Source: Fulvimarina uroteuthidis (GTDB taxonomy: Bacteria; Pseudomonadota; Alphaproteobacteria; Rhizobiales; Rhizobiaceae). From it: a stretch of 64,000 bases of DNA. The position numbers were made by a program, and so were the translations under genes. The stretch spans positions 133,464 to 197,463 of the forward strand of contig NZ_JAXLPB010000006.1 in the NCBI RefSeq assembly GCF_034321785.1. The letters are read 5' to 3'. The notes beneath the pieces were generated by a model that was given only the letters and a program-made list of their open reading frames with translations, did not search any database and was not told the DNA's origin. Positions 32,347-41,238 of this stretch are shown piece after piece; the first letter of the stretch is position 1; each line of letters begins with the position of its first letter.

Positions 32347-33376
32347 TGCGTCTTCGCCCGCCGGTCTCGGCCACCGAACGGTGTGGCGCGCCGAAAGCGG
32401 ATCGGACGCGGCGCGGAGCCGTCCGTTCGCGGAGCATCGCCCGACATTCCTCGTCCTCGTTGCGCTCGTTCTCGTCAGCGCGGCTTTCTTCATGACCGTG
32501 GGGGCGAGGGGGTCCTGGTCGTTCGTCCTGCCGTTTCGCGCGACCAAGCTTCTCGCCATGGTCCTCGTCGGCCATGCGATCGCGGTCTCGACCGTCCTTT
32601 TCCAGACGATCTCGGCCAACCGTATCCTGACGCCCTCGATCATGGGCTTCGACGCGCTGTACGGTCTGATCCAGACCGTCCTCGTCTTTTCGGCCGGCGC
32701 GGCCTTCACCGTGGCGATCGATCCGCTGCTCCTGTTTTCGGCGGAGACGATCACGCTCATGGGGTTCGCCTGCCTTCTCTACGGAACGCTCCTCGCGACG
32801 GGCATGCGCGGCATGCATCGCCTGCTTCTCATCGGTGTCGTGCTCGGCGTCCTGTTCCGAAGCGTGTCCGGCCTGATGCTGCGGCTGATCGATCCGAACG
32901 ATTTCATCGTCGTGCAGGACAGGATGTTCGCAAGCTTCAACGGCGTCGATCCGACGCTGCTGGGAATCTCCACCATACTGATCCTGGCGGCGACCCTTTC
33001 GGTCGCTCGCCTCGTCAGGGTTCTCGACGTCCTCGCCCTCGGCCGCGACATCGCGATCTCGCTCGGCATCGACCATCGCCGGACGGTCCTCGTCGTTCTT
33101 GCGCTGGTTGCCTGCTTCGTCGCGGTTTCGACCGCGCTCGTCGGCCCGGTCGCTTTCTTCGGCCTTATCGTCGCGAGTCTGGCGCGAACGCTTGTCGGCT
33201 CCCGCCGCCATGCGACGACGCTTGCCGCGGCGAGCCTTCTCGCCATGATCGCCCTCCTGGCCGGCCAGACCATCCTCGAACACGTGTTCCACTTCGATAC
33301 CGCGCTCGGTATCGTCGTGGAGTTCGTCGGCGGCATCGTCTTCCTGGCTTTGCTGCTGAAGAAAGGCGCCGCATGA
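32339..33376 (+). CDS. Siderophore ABC importer permease 2 (FatC-like, FecCD family)
   Basis: This 345-residue permease starts at GTG 32339, overlapping the previous stop by 8 bases. Residues 1-35 are a polar N-terminal extension (SSPAGLGHRTVWRAESGSDA) ahead of the first helix. FecCD hallmarks are RATKLLAMVLVGHAIAVSTVLFQT, NRILTPSIMGFDALYGLIQT, LGRDIAISLGID and VGPVAFFGLIVASLARTLVG. It forms the heterodimeric channel with permease 1. The ATPase gene starts inside its stop codon (ATGA). All four genes are tightly coupled and co-directional. Confidence 0.92.
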   Translation: MADASSPAGLGHRTVWRAESGSDAARSRPFAEHRPTFLVLVALVLVSAAFFMTVGARGSWSFVLPFRATKLLAMVLVGHAIAVSTVLFQTISANRILTPSIMGFDALYGLIQTVLVFSAGAAFTVAIDPLLLFSAETITLMGFACLLYGTLLATGMRGMHRLLLIGVVLGVLFRSVSGLMLRLIDPNDFIVVQDRMFASFNGVDPTLLGISTILILAATLSVARLVRVLDVLALGRDIAISLGIDHRRTVLVVLALVACFVAVSTALVGPVAFFGLIVASLARTLVGSRRHATTLAAASLLAMIALLAGQTILEHVFHFDTALGIVVEFVGGIVFLALLLKKGAA

Positions 33377-34131
33377 TCGAAGCCCGCAACCTGTCCAAGC
33401 ATTATGGCCGCACACTTGTGGTGGACGGGGTGAGCCTCTCGCTTCCCGGCTCCGGACTTACCGCGATCATCGGTCCGAACGGGGCCGGCAAGTCCACCCT
33501 CCTGTCGATGCTGGCGCGCCTCCTGCCGATCGACAGCGGCACCGCGCTGGTGTCGGGCCTCGACGTGGCGCGCGTGCGCGGCGAGGACCTCGCGAAACGG
33601 TTGGCGATCCTGCGGCAGGACAACACCCTCGTCTCGCGCCTGACCGTGCGCGATCTCGTCGGCTTCGGGCGTTTTCCCCATTCGCGCGGCCGGATGACGC
33701 CCGACGATCGTCGAAAGGTCGGGGACGCCATCGACTTCCTTGGGCTCGGCGAGCTGTCGGAGAGGTTTCTCGACGAACTGTCCGGCGGGCAACGCCAGCG
33801 CGCCTTTATCGCCATGGTGCTGAGCCAGGATACCGACACGATTCTTCTCGACGAACCGCTGAACAGTCTCGACATGCGCCATGCGGCCGAGATCATGCGC
33901 CTGATGCGGCGCGCCGCCGACGATCTCGGCAAGACCATCGTCGTCGTTCTCCACGACATCAATTTCGCCGCCGCCTATGCCGACCGTATCGTCGTCATGC
34001 GGAACGGGCGGATCGCCTGCGAGGGCGCGACCGAGAACGTTATCACCGAGGCGGTGATCTCGGACGCGTTCGGCCTTCCCGTTCTCGTTCGCACCATCGA
34101 AGGCCAGCTGACCTGCCTGTTCCGCCGCTGA
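33373..34131 (+). CDS. Siderophore ABC importer ATPase (FatE/FecE-like)
   Basis: This 252-residue ATPase powers ferric siderophore import. All motifs are intact: Walker A GPNGAGKST, Q-loop LRQDN, signature LSGGQRQRAFIAM, Walker B DTILLDEPLNSLD, H-loop VVLHDINFAAAYAD. It starts at ATG 33373, overlapping the permease 2 stop (ATGA). The length is typical for FecE/FhuC. It is last in the operon; a GC-rich inverted repeat follows (GAGCCG/CGGCTC near 34175) without a T run, so no clear terminator is seen before the next gene. Confidence 0.95.
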   Translation: MIEARNLSKHYGRTLVVDGVSLSLPGSGLTAIIGPNGAGKSTLLSMLARLLPIDSGTALVSGLDVARVRGEDLAKRLAILRQDNTLVSRLTVRDLVGFGRFPHSRGRMTPDDRRKVGDAIDFLGLGELSERFLDELSGGQRQRAFIAMVLSQDTDTILLDEPLNSLDMRHAAEIMRLMRRAADDLGKTIVVVLHDINFAAAYADRIVVMRNGRIACEGATENVITEAVISDAFGLPVLVRTIEGQLTCLFRR

Positions 34132-34261
34132 GCGGCGCCGCGTCCAGGGTCCTTCGGACGCCGGCGGGGGAGAAGCCGAGCCGAGCCCTTGCGGCTCGAC
34201 CGCCCCAACGGCATGGATGGGGCTCGATACGAGCGACAGATGCAGAAATGGCAGATCATCC

Positions 34262-35281
34262 ATGGCAGGCATGCGGAAGCGACAGGATCCGAACGGCGCT
34301 TGGCAGGCCGACCTGTTCGATCCGTCCGCCGGTCCGGGTGGCGGGATCGGGCGGCCGGGCAAGGCGCCGGTGCCGCCGGCGACGGTCGATGCTCGGTCGA
34401 CCGTTCTCGACGAGGAGGACATGGCGCGGCGGCTGGAGGCGAGCGGCCGCTACCGGATTCTCCGGCAACTCGTGCCGCGACCGGTGGTCGGCACCGGGGA
34501 GGGCGGGGCGACGGGCAGAATCGGTCTTATTCTCGATACCGAGACCACCGGTCTCGATCACCGGAGCGACGAGATCATCGAACTCGGCATGGTGGCCTTC
34601 ACCTACGACGAGAACGGCATCGGGGACGTGATCGGGGTGTTTTCGCAAATGCGGCAGCCGTCGGTGCCGATCAGCCTTGAGATCACGGGCCTGACCGGGA
34701 TCACGGATGCGATGGTCGAGGGGCGGAGCATCGATCCGGACGCCGTTTCCGCCTTCGTCGCACCCGCCGATCTCGTCATTGCGCACAATGCTCGGTTCGA
34801 CCGCCCGTTCTGCGAACGCTTGCACGACGCGTTCAAGGAGAAAGCCTGGGCGTGCTCGGTCGCGGAAGTGGATTGGCAGGCGCTCGGGTTCGAAGGCAGC
34901 AAGCTCGTCTATCTGATTGCCCAGTGTGGGCTGTTTCACACCGGGCATCGCGCCATCGACGACTGTCACGCGCTGCTCGAAGTGATGGCCGCGCCATCGG
35001 CGACGAATGCCGCCGCGCCGTTCGTGCAACTCCTCCGGTCCTGCGGCAAGGAGCGCTTGCGGATCTATGCGCGGGGCAGCCCGTTCGAGACCAAGGACTG
35101 TCTCAAGGCACGCGGCTATGTCTGGAACGATGGAACGGACGGCAACCCGAAAAGCTGGTGGATCGAGGTCGAGGACGACGCCTTCGACGAGGAGCTTTCG
35201 TTCCTGCGCGAGACGATCTACCGTTCGACGACGAAGCCGGTTGTCCAGCGCCTGAGCGCCTGGGACAGATATCGCGCATAG
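34262..35281 (+). CDS. DEDDh 3'-5' exonuclease (DnaQ-like) with C-terminal extension
   Basis: This protein is about 339 residues long. ATG 34262 is taken as the start; ATG 34271 or 34217 are possible and no strong ribosome site decides. The exonuclease domain is at about 85-255. Exo I is ILDTETTGLD, Exo II is IAHNARFDRPFCE, and Exo III is HRAIDDCHAL (DEDDh type), so single-strand 3'-5' exonuclease activity is expected. After it, ~90 residues with RIYARGSPFETKDCLKARGY and KSWWIEVEDD form a small added domain seen in some DnaQ-like proteins, possibly for nucleic-acid binding. The 70-residue N-terminal part is Pro/Gly-rich. It is not the PolIII epsilon subunit of the replisome by length, and is more likely a repair or RNA/DNA trimming enzyme. 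Confidence 0.87.
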   Translation: MAGMRKRQDPNGAWQADLFDPSAGPGGGIGRPGKAPVPPATVDARSTVLDEEDMARRLEASGRYRILRQLVPRPVVGTGEGGATGRIGLILDTETTGLDHRSDEIIELGMVAFTYDENGIGDVIGVFSQMRQPSVPISLEITGLTGITDAMVEGRSIDPDAVSAFVAPADLVIAHNARFDRPFCERLHDAFKEKAWACSVAEVDWQALGFEGSKLVYLIAQCGLFHTGHRAIDDCHALLEVMAAPSATNAAAPFVQLLRSCGKERLRIYARGSPFETKDCLKARGYVWNDGTDGNPKSWWIEVEDDAFDEELSFLRETIYRSTTKPVVQRLSAWDRYRA

Positions 35282-35429
35282 GGCCGCCTCGTCGGACCCG
35301 CGCCGGTTTTCCGCGCCGGACTGCGATGCCGGGCGCCGGGCGCAATTTTAACGCGCAGTGGAGGGTTACCGAGGAGACCGGGTTCGGGTTAGAAGAGAAC
35401 GGTCCGCAAGCTCGAACAGACCAGAACGG

Positions 35430-35906
35430 ATGGGATTGACCGTGATCGAGAGAATTGTCGGAACACTCATGCTCTCGGGGCTTCTGTCGGGATGCGCCGG
35501 GCCGCAGGGCTTCGGGTCGATGACGATGCCAACGAACCCGTTTCCCAAAATGGCCGACGTCGTCGATGCGATGACGAGCACCGGCGGCGAACGGTTCGAG
35601 AAGACAGTTCCCGCCGATCTGACGATCGAACAGGACGGGTCGGTTCGTCGCGCGGTTCTCGCGGGGTTCGGTCCGAATTGGCGCATGACCATTCTGGGCA
35701 TGGACACCGGGCGGCGAGTGGACGGAACGCTGGTCAGCTGCGGCTTCTACAACGCCTATCGATCGGATGGCGGGGCGAAACGCAGCGGTATCTTCCGCAC
35801 CGAAACCGATCCGGCCGAGGGCACGACCGTGCTGCGGGAGGCGGCCCATTCCGGCAGTGACCGGTTCGTCGCGTTTTCCAACTGTCAGGCGCTCGGCCTG
35901 CTTTGA
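35430..35906 (+). CDS. Small lipoprotein of unknown function
   Basis: This is a 158-residue protein from ATG 35430; a GTG at 35442 would also place the signal peptide well. The leader VIERIVGTLMLSGLLSGC has a lipobox LLSGC, so the mature protein should be lipid-anchored at the cysteine. The body contains a hydrophobic/polar mix with two further Cys (VSCGFYNAY; AFSNCQAL) that could form a disulfide in the periplasm. No domain is recognised. It lies 148 bases after the exonuclease gene on the same strand, and converges with the transglutaminase gene. The function is unknown. Confidence 0.75.
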   Translation: MGLTVIERIVGTLMLSGLLSGCAGPQGFGSMTMPTNPFPKMADVVDAMTSTGGERFEKTVPADLTIEQDGSVRRAVLAGFGPNWRMTILGMDTGRRVDGTLVSCGFYNAYRSDGGAKRSGIFRTETDPAEGTTVLREAAHSGSDRFVAFSNCQALGLL

Positions 35907-36125
35907 ATCAGCGCCGCCGCGATCCCGGATCGTCGCGTTCGATCGCCTGCGGCGACCGAACGGGCGCCTTGCCCGGACGGCGTTCGCGCATCCGATGGCA
36001 AGGACCTGTGGCCGCACCGGGTCTCGGCAGCTCGTTCGCCCTGTCCCCGCGCCGACGGCGGGAACGCGCGAACAGGTCGAACCCCCGGAGCCGGCCTGGC
36101 ACGCGGCGGACAGGACGAATTCGCC

Positions 36126-39100
36126 CTAGATGACCGACAAGCCTGCCGGACGCCTCAGATCGAGCGTCATCGGGAAGGACGGATCGGCGGTCTCGCGGAC
36201 CGGTTCGTAGTGACCCGCCGTGTGGCCGAACGGTTCGAAGCGGGCCAGGCGTCGGGCCTCGGCTTCATAGGAGTTGATCGGGAACGTATCGTAGTTGCGA
36301 CCGCCGGGATGCGCCACATGATAGACGCAGCCGCCGAGCGAACGCCTCGACCAGCGATCGTAGATATCGAATCTGAGCGGCGCGTGCACCGGGATCGTCG
36401 GATGCAGGCCGGAGGGTGGCTGCCACGCCTTGAACCGGACGCCCGCGACGGCCGCCATGCCGGTGCCGGTCGGGGTCATCGGCACCTCGCGCCCGTTGCA
36501 CGTCACGATGTGGCGCGCCTTGTCGAAGTTCGACAGCTTCACCTGCAGCCGCTCGACCGAGGAATCGACGAAGCGCACGGTTCCGCCGATCGCGCCGGTC
36601 TCGCCCATCACGTGCCACGGCTCGAGCGCCTGGCGCAGTTCCAGTTCGATGCCCTCGCGCTCGATCTTGCCGCAGAAGGGGAACCGGAACTCGGCCTGCG
36701 CCTCGAACCATTCCGGCCGCATCGGATAGCCCGAGCGGGTGAGATCGGCGAGCACGTCCGTGAAATCCTGCCAGACGAATTCGGGAAGCATGAACCGGTC
36801 GTGAAGATTGGTGCCCCAGCGCACGAACTTGCCTTGCTGCGGCTCCTTCCAGAACTTTGCGATCAATGCGCGGATCAGAAGCTGCTGGGCGAGCGACATG
36901 CGCGGTTCGGGTGGCATTTCGAAACCGCGGAACTCGACGAGGCCGAGACGGCCCGTCGGGCCATCCGGCGAATAGAGCTTGTCGATGCAGATCTCGGCCC
37001 TGTGCGTATTGCCGGTCACGTCGATGAGCAGGTTGCGGAACAGCCGATCGACGAGCCAGGGCGGCGTCGAGGACGCATCCTGCGTCACCTGCGCCATGGC
37101 GATTTCCAGCTCGTAGAGCTGGTCGTGGCGGCCTTCGTCGATGCGCGGCGCCTGGCTCGTCGGACCGATGAACAGACCCGAGAACAGATAGGACAGGGAG
37201 GGATGGCGCTGCCAGAACAGAACGAGCGATTTCAGGAGGTCCGGGCGGCGCAGGAAAGGCGAATCGAGCGGAGTCGCGCCGCCGACCACTACATGGTTGC
37301 CGCCGCCCGTGCCGGCATGCTTGCCGTCCACCATGAACTTGTCGGTGCCCAGGCGCGACTGGCGCGCATCCTCGTAGACGCCCTGCGTGATCGCCTGGGC
37401 TTCTTCCCAGTCCTTTGCCGGATGGACGTTCACCTCGATGACGCCCGGATCGGGCGCGACGCGGATGACATTGACCCTTGGATCGTGCGGAGGGGCGTAG
37501 CCCTCGATCTGCACCGGATAGTCGAGGTCGCGTGCCGCGTCCTCGATGGCACCGAGAAGATCGAGATAGGCCTCCATCAGCTCGAGCGGCGGCATGAACA
37601 CGCACAGCTTGCCGTCGCGCGGCTCGACCGAGAGCGCGGTGCGCACGAAGCTCTGGATCTCGGCGTTCTCGGGCGCAACGGCCGTGAACGTCGTTCCAGA
37701 AGGTGCGCTCGATCCGTCCGGCCGGGCGCTCAGCGGCGGCAGGGGGGGCACTGCGCGCCGGGACTGGCCGACCGTATCGGCTGTGTCGGAATCCGGGTTG
37801 TGGGTCTGCCGTTCCGTGCGCCCGCGCTGTCCGCGGTTCTGAGGCGAAAGCGGGGGAAAGGGCTGGGTCGGATCGGCCGGGTGGCTGTAGGGATAGTCCG
37901 CGGACGACAGGTGAGGCAACGAGGCGAGGGGGAGACGATAGCCGAGCGCGGAGTCGCCCGGCGTCAAAAACAGATGCTTGCGCCGCGTCTTCCAGCGCTC
38001 CGACATCCAGCGCACCTTGCTCGACCGCGTCTGCCACGCCTGGACGGGAAGGACATGGCCCGTCGGCTTGGACAGGCCATGCTCGAAGACCTTGGCAAGG
38101 CGCGCGCGCTCCTCGCGGTCCTCGAGCTTGGAATCGGTCGGCTCGACATTGTCCGGCAGGCCCTGCTCGCGCGCGATCCAGAAGGATGCGTCCTCGAAGG
38201 CCGGCATCACGTTTTCGGTGTCGATGGTCAACGCCTTCGCCACCGCCTTGGTGAACGCCTCGGATTCCTCGGGCCCGACTTCAGCGTCGGTCTTCTCGCG
38301 CGCGACGAGCTTTGAATCCTGCCAGATCGGAACCCCGTCCTTGCGCCAGTAGAGCGAAAACGTCCAGCGCGGCAGGGTCTCGCCGGGATACCATTTGCCC
38401 TGTCCGTAGTGCAGGAAGCCGCCGGGCGCGAACCGGTCGCGCAGGCGCCGGATGAGATCGTCGGCAAGGCCGCGCTTCATCGGTCCGGTCGCATCGGAAT
38501 TCCACTCGCCGCCTTCGAAATCGTCGATCGAAACGAATGTCGGCTCGCCACCCATGGTGAGGCGCACATCGTTCGCCTGAAGCTCCGCGTCGACCGCCTT
38601 GCCGAGATCGTCGAGCGCGTGCCAGCTCTCGTCGGAGAACGGATAGGTCACGCGCGGCCGCTCGGCGATGCGTCCCACCGTCATGTCGAAATCGAACTCG
38701 ACTTCGGCAAATCCGACGAGGCCGGAGATCGGCGCGGCGGAGCGATAGTGCGGCGTCGCCGCCAGGGGAATATGGCTCTCGCCGGTCAGAAGCCCGGACG
38801 TCGGGTCGAGACCGATCCAGCCCGCGCCCGGAATGAAGACCTCGCCCCATGCGTGCAGATCGGTGAAGTCCTTGTCGGTTCCGGCGGGACCTTCGAGCGC
38901 GACGACGTCCGGCTTCAGCTGGATCAGGTAGCCCGACACGAAGCGTGCGGCGATGCCGAGATGGCGCAGCGTGTTGACGAGAAGCCAGGACGAGTCGCGG
39001 CAGGAGCCGGAATTCTTCGTCAGCGTCTCGTCGGGCGTCTGCACGCCGGGCTCCATCCGCACGAGATAGTCGACGCGCTGCTCGATCTTGTGATTGAGAC

Positions 39101-39542
39101 CGACGAGGAAGTCGATCGTGCGCTGTCCGGGCGTCAGATCGATCTCGTCGAGAAACGCCTGGAACGTCTCGCCGGCCGGCTCGGGATCGAGGTAGGATTC
39201 GAGTTCCTTCTTCACCTCCTCCGAATAGGTGAAGGGAAAGGATTCCGCTTCTTCTTCGATGAAGAAGTCGAACGGATTGTAGACGGTCATGTCCGCGAGC
39301 AGATCGACCTCGATCTTGAACTCGGTCACCGGCTCCGGAAAGACGAAACGCGCCAGGAAGTTGCCGAACGGGTCCTGGTGCCAGTTGACGAAATGCTCTG
39401 CCGGCGAAACCCGAAGCGAATAGGACGGAACCCGCGTGCGCGAATGGGGCGCGGGACGCAAGCGGATCACCTGCGGGCCAACGATCACCGGTCGGTCATA
39501 TTTGTAGTGGGTGAGGTGGCGAAGGCTTGCGAGAATTGACAT
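36126..39542 (-). CDS. Transglutaminase-like protein fused to DUF2126
   Basis: This is a large 1138-residue cytoplasmic-type protein. The start is MSILASLRHLTHYKYDRPV; the frame extends 38 codons further upstream but lacks family character. Residues 1-~300 are a bacterial transglutaminase N-region plus core, with Cys in NSGSCRDSSWLLVNTLR, His in TDLHAWGEVF and Asp in GLDPTSG. Residues ~330-1138 are DUF2126 (RLTMGGEPTFVSIDDFEG; FMVDGKHAGTGGGNHVVVGG; EFRGFEMPPEPRMSL). Between them, at about 575-655, lies a Pro/Ser/Arg-rich low-complexity stretch. Such proteins occur in a predicted amide-ligase/peptide-modification system with circularly permuted ATP-grasp proteins, which are not in this window. 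A zinc peptidase gene diverges from it. Confidence 0.93.
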   Translation of the reverse strand: MSILASLRHLTHYKYDRPVIVGPQVIRLRPAPHSRTRVPSYSLRVSPAEHFVNWHQDPFGNFLARFVFPEPVTEFKIEVDLLADMTVYNPFDFFIEEEAESFPFTYSEEVKKELESYLDPEPAGETFQAFLDEIDLTPGQRTIDFLVGLNHKIEQRVDYLVRMEPGVQTPDETLTKNSGSCRDSSWLLVNTLRHLGIAARFVSGYLIQLKPDVVALEGPAGTDKDFTDLHAWGEVFIPGAGWIGLDPTSGLLTGESHIPLAATPHYRSAAPISGLVGFAEVEFDFDMTVGRIAERPRVTYPFSDESWHALDDLGKAVDAELQANDVRLTMGGEPTFVSIDDFEGGEWNSDATGPMKRGLADDLIRRLRDRFAPGGFLHYGQGKWYPGETLPRWTFSLYWRKDGVPIWQDSKLVAREKTDAEVGPEESEAFTKAVAKALTIDTENVMPAFEDASFWIAREQGLPDNVEPTDSKLEDREERARLAKVFEHGLSKPTGHVLPVQAWQTRSSKVRWMSERWKTRRKHLFLTPGDSALGYRLPLASLPHLSSADYPYSHPADPTQPFPPLSPQNRGQRGRTERQTHNPDSDTADTVGQSRRAVPPLPPLSARPDGSSAPSGTTFTAVAPENAEIQSFVRTALSVEPRDGKLCVFMPPLELMEAYLDLLGAIEDAARDLDYPVQIEGYAPPHDPRVNVIRVAPDPGVIEVNVHPAKDWEEAQAITQGVYEDARQSRLGTDKFMVDGKHAGTGGGNHVVVGGATPLDSPFLRRPDLLKSLVLFWQRHPSLSYLFSGLFIGPTSQAPRIDEGRHDQLYELEIAMAQVTQDASSTPPWLVDRLFRNLLIDVTGNTHRAEICIDKLYSPDGPTGRLGLVEFRGFEMPPEPRMSLAQQLLIRALIAKFWKEPQQGKFVRWGTNLHDRFMLPEFVWQDFTDVLADLTRSGYPMRPEWFEAQAEFRFPFCGKIEREGIELELRQALEPWHVMGETGAIGGTVRFVDSSVERLQVKLSNFDKARHIVTCNGREVPMTPTGTGMAAVAGVRFKAWQPPSGLHPTIPVHAPLRFDIYDRWSRRSLGGCVYHVAHPGGRNYDTFPINSYEAEARRLARFEPFGHTAGHYEPVRETADPSFPMTLDLRRPAGLSVI

Positions 39543-39743
39543 GGCAACTTTCTGATCGTGCGGGCGGTCGTCCAGCCGAAGGTTAAACCTTTCGTGCATC
39601 GCGACAAGGGGCAGGTCCGCATGGCTTTTCCGCGAAACCGCACAATCTGTCGGCACGACGCGATGCCATCGGGAACGATGAAGCCTATCTTGCAGTTAAA
39701 CGCGCTCGGACGTGCTCCCCCACCGTGTCCCAAGGACCTGAGA

Positions 39744-40823
39744 ATGAAACTGTTTTCCTGCCCATCCTGTAATCAGGTCGTTTTCTTCGAAAACGTCGTC
39801 TGCGAGAAATGCGGCCATTCGCTCGGCTACGCCGCCAATTCCGACGAGATGATCTCGCTCGATCCCGATCACGGGATATGGAAGGCGGCCGGCACCAACG
39901 GTGCGGGTAAGAGCTGGAAATATTGCGACAATTACCAGTATGGCGTCTGCAACTGGTTGGTCGATGGCGAAAGCCCGAACAAATATTGCAAGGCCTGCGC
40001 GCACAATGTCACCGTGCCGGACACCTCCAACCCGGAAAACGTCCGCCTCTGGGGCCAGATGGAAATCGCCAAGCGCCGCCTGTTCTATGCGATCGAACGT
40101 CTCGGGCTGCCTCTCGTCACCCGCGACGAGCACGAAGAGGGCCTCGGTTTCGACTTCCTTGCCGAGGACGACAGCGTCAAGGGGAACGTGATGACCGGCC
40201 ACGATCTCGGTCTGATCACCATCGCGCTGGCCGAAGCCGACGATGCGGAGCGCGTGAAGCGGCGCGAATCCATGGGCGAGCCCTACCGCACGCTGCTCGG
40301 GCATTTTCGGCATGAAGTCGGCCACTGGTACTGGGATCGCATCGTTCGCGACGGCAATCCCGGCGCCCTCGAGGCCTGCCGCGCCGTATTCGGCGACGAC
40401 ACCGAGGATTACGGCGAAGCGCTGAAGCGTCATTACGAGAACGGGCCGAAACCGAACTGGCAGGACGAATATGTCTCGTCCTATGCCGGCGCCCATGCCT
40501 GGGAGGATTTCGCCGAGACCTGGGCGCACTATCTCCACATCGTCGATACGTTGGAAGTCGGCCACAGTTTCGGCGTCGTCGTCGACCCGCGGGTCGCCGA
40601 CCAGGGGCTCCTGACGACCCGGATCGACTTCGATCCCTATGCGCGGGAGACAAGCATCGAGCAACTGACCGATGCCTGGTTTCCGCTGTCGGCTTCCCTG
40701 AACTCATTCAATCGCGCCATGGGACACAACGATCTCTACCCGTTCGTCCTTTCGCCTGCCGTTGTCGCCAAGCTCGGCTTCATGCACGATCTCGTCAGGA
40801 GGCGTGCCGGCCAGGCCGGCTAG
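39744..40823 (+). CDS. Zinc-binding metallopeptidase (zinc-ribbon plus HExxH)
   Basis: This 359-residue protein starts at ATG 39744, after AAGGA. An N-terminal zinc-ribbon pair is seen (FSCPSCNQVVFFENVVCEKCG; YCDNYQYGVCNW; YCKACAHN). The peptidase-like core has HEVGHWYWD (HExxH, about residue 193) and a downstream WEDFAETWAHYLHI segment that can supply the third ligand (Glu). This is the putative zinc-binding metallopeptidase family found next to transglutaminase/DUF2126 and ATP-grasp genes. It diverges from the transglutaminase gene across 201 bases, consistent with one functional unit, perhaps processing a product of it. No signal peptide is seen. The substrate is unknown. Confidence 0.88.
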   Translation: MKLFSCPSCNQVVFFENVVCEKCGHSLGYAANSDEMISLDPDHGIWKAAGTNGAGKSWKYCDNYQYGVCNWLVDGESPNKYCKACAHNVTVPDTSNPENVRLWGQMEIAKRRLFYAIERLGLPLVTRDEHEEGLGFDFLAEDDSVKGNVMTGHDLGLITIALAEADDAERVKRRESMGEPYRTLLGHFRHEVGHWYWDRIVRDGNPGALEACRAVFGDDTEDYGEALKRHYENGPKPNWQDEYVSSYAGAHAWEDFAETWAHYLHIVDTLEVGHSFGVVVDPRVADQGLLTTRIDFDPYARETSIEQLTDAWFPLSASLNSFNRAMGHNDLYPFVLSPAVVAKLGFMHDLVRRRAGQAG

Positions 40824-41238
40824 GCCGTCGCGTCGCTCAGGGACGTGGATCCCGGGATCGCCGGATCGTCCGACGCCTTACGATGACATCGGTGGTGTCC
40901 GAGCGGAGAGGCGTGATCGGCCCGACGATGCGGGAGCTTAAGGCTGGCGACCGCATGGCGATGTCGGGCGCTTCCCGGCTGGCGTGCGTCCGGCCCACCC
41001 TGGCCGGACCTGTCCCCGCCAGCGCCGCGTGCGGTCGTCAGGGCATTCGGCGCGCGGCCGTCAACAGCATGCATCGCCGAGGCGCGATAAAAATCATCCA
41101 GCTTCGGACTGGAACTCGTTCGCCATGTGTTCACTTACTTCGACAGGCGGGGGCGTCCGTTGCGATGCCGCCGGATTGCAACATCGACAAGGCTCGTCCG
41201 CGCCGAAACGCCGGGCCGAGAAGGGCATGCGTAGACCG
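40824..41238. other. Intergenic spacer before the trehalose operon
   Basis: 415 bases; the treZ frame is open back to 40984, but the upstream translation is not TreZ-like. An A/T-richer patch near 41085-41110 is the most promoter-like spot. No hairpin with T run, repeat or other gene was recognised. Confidence 0.45.

Noticed and set aside
36210..38315. About 700-codon plus-strand open frame opposite the DUF2126 protein
   Set aside because: It is antisense to a conserved protein and rich in Arg/Ala/Asp without a domain. It is treated as a shadow.
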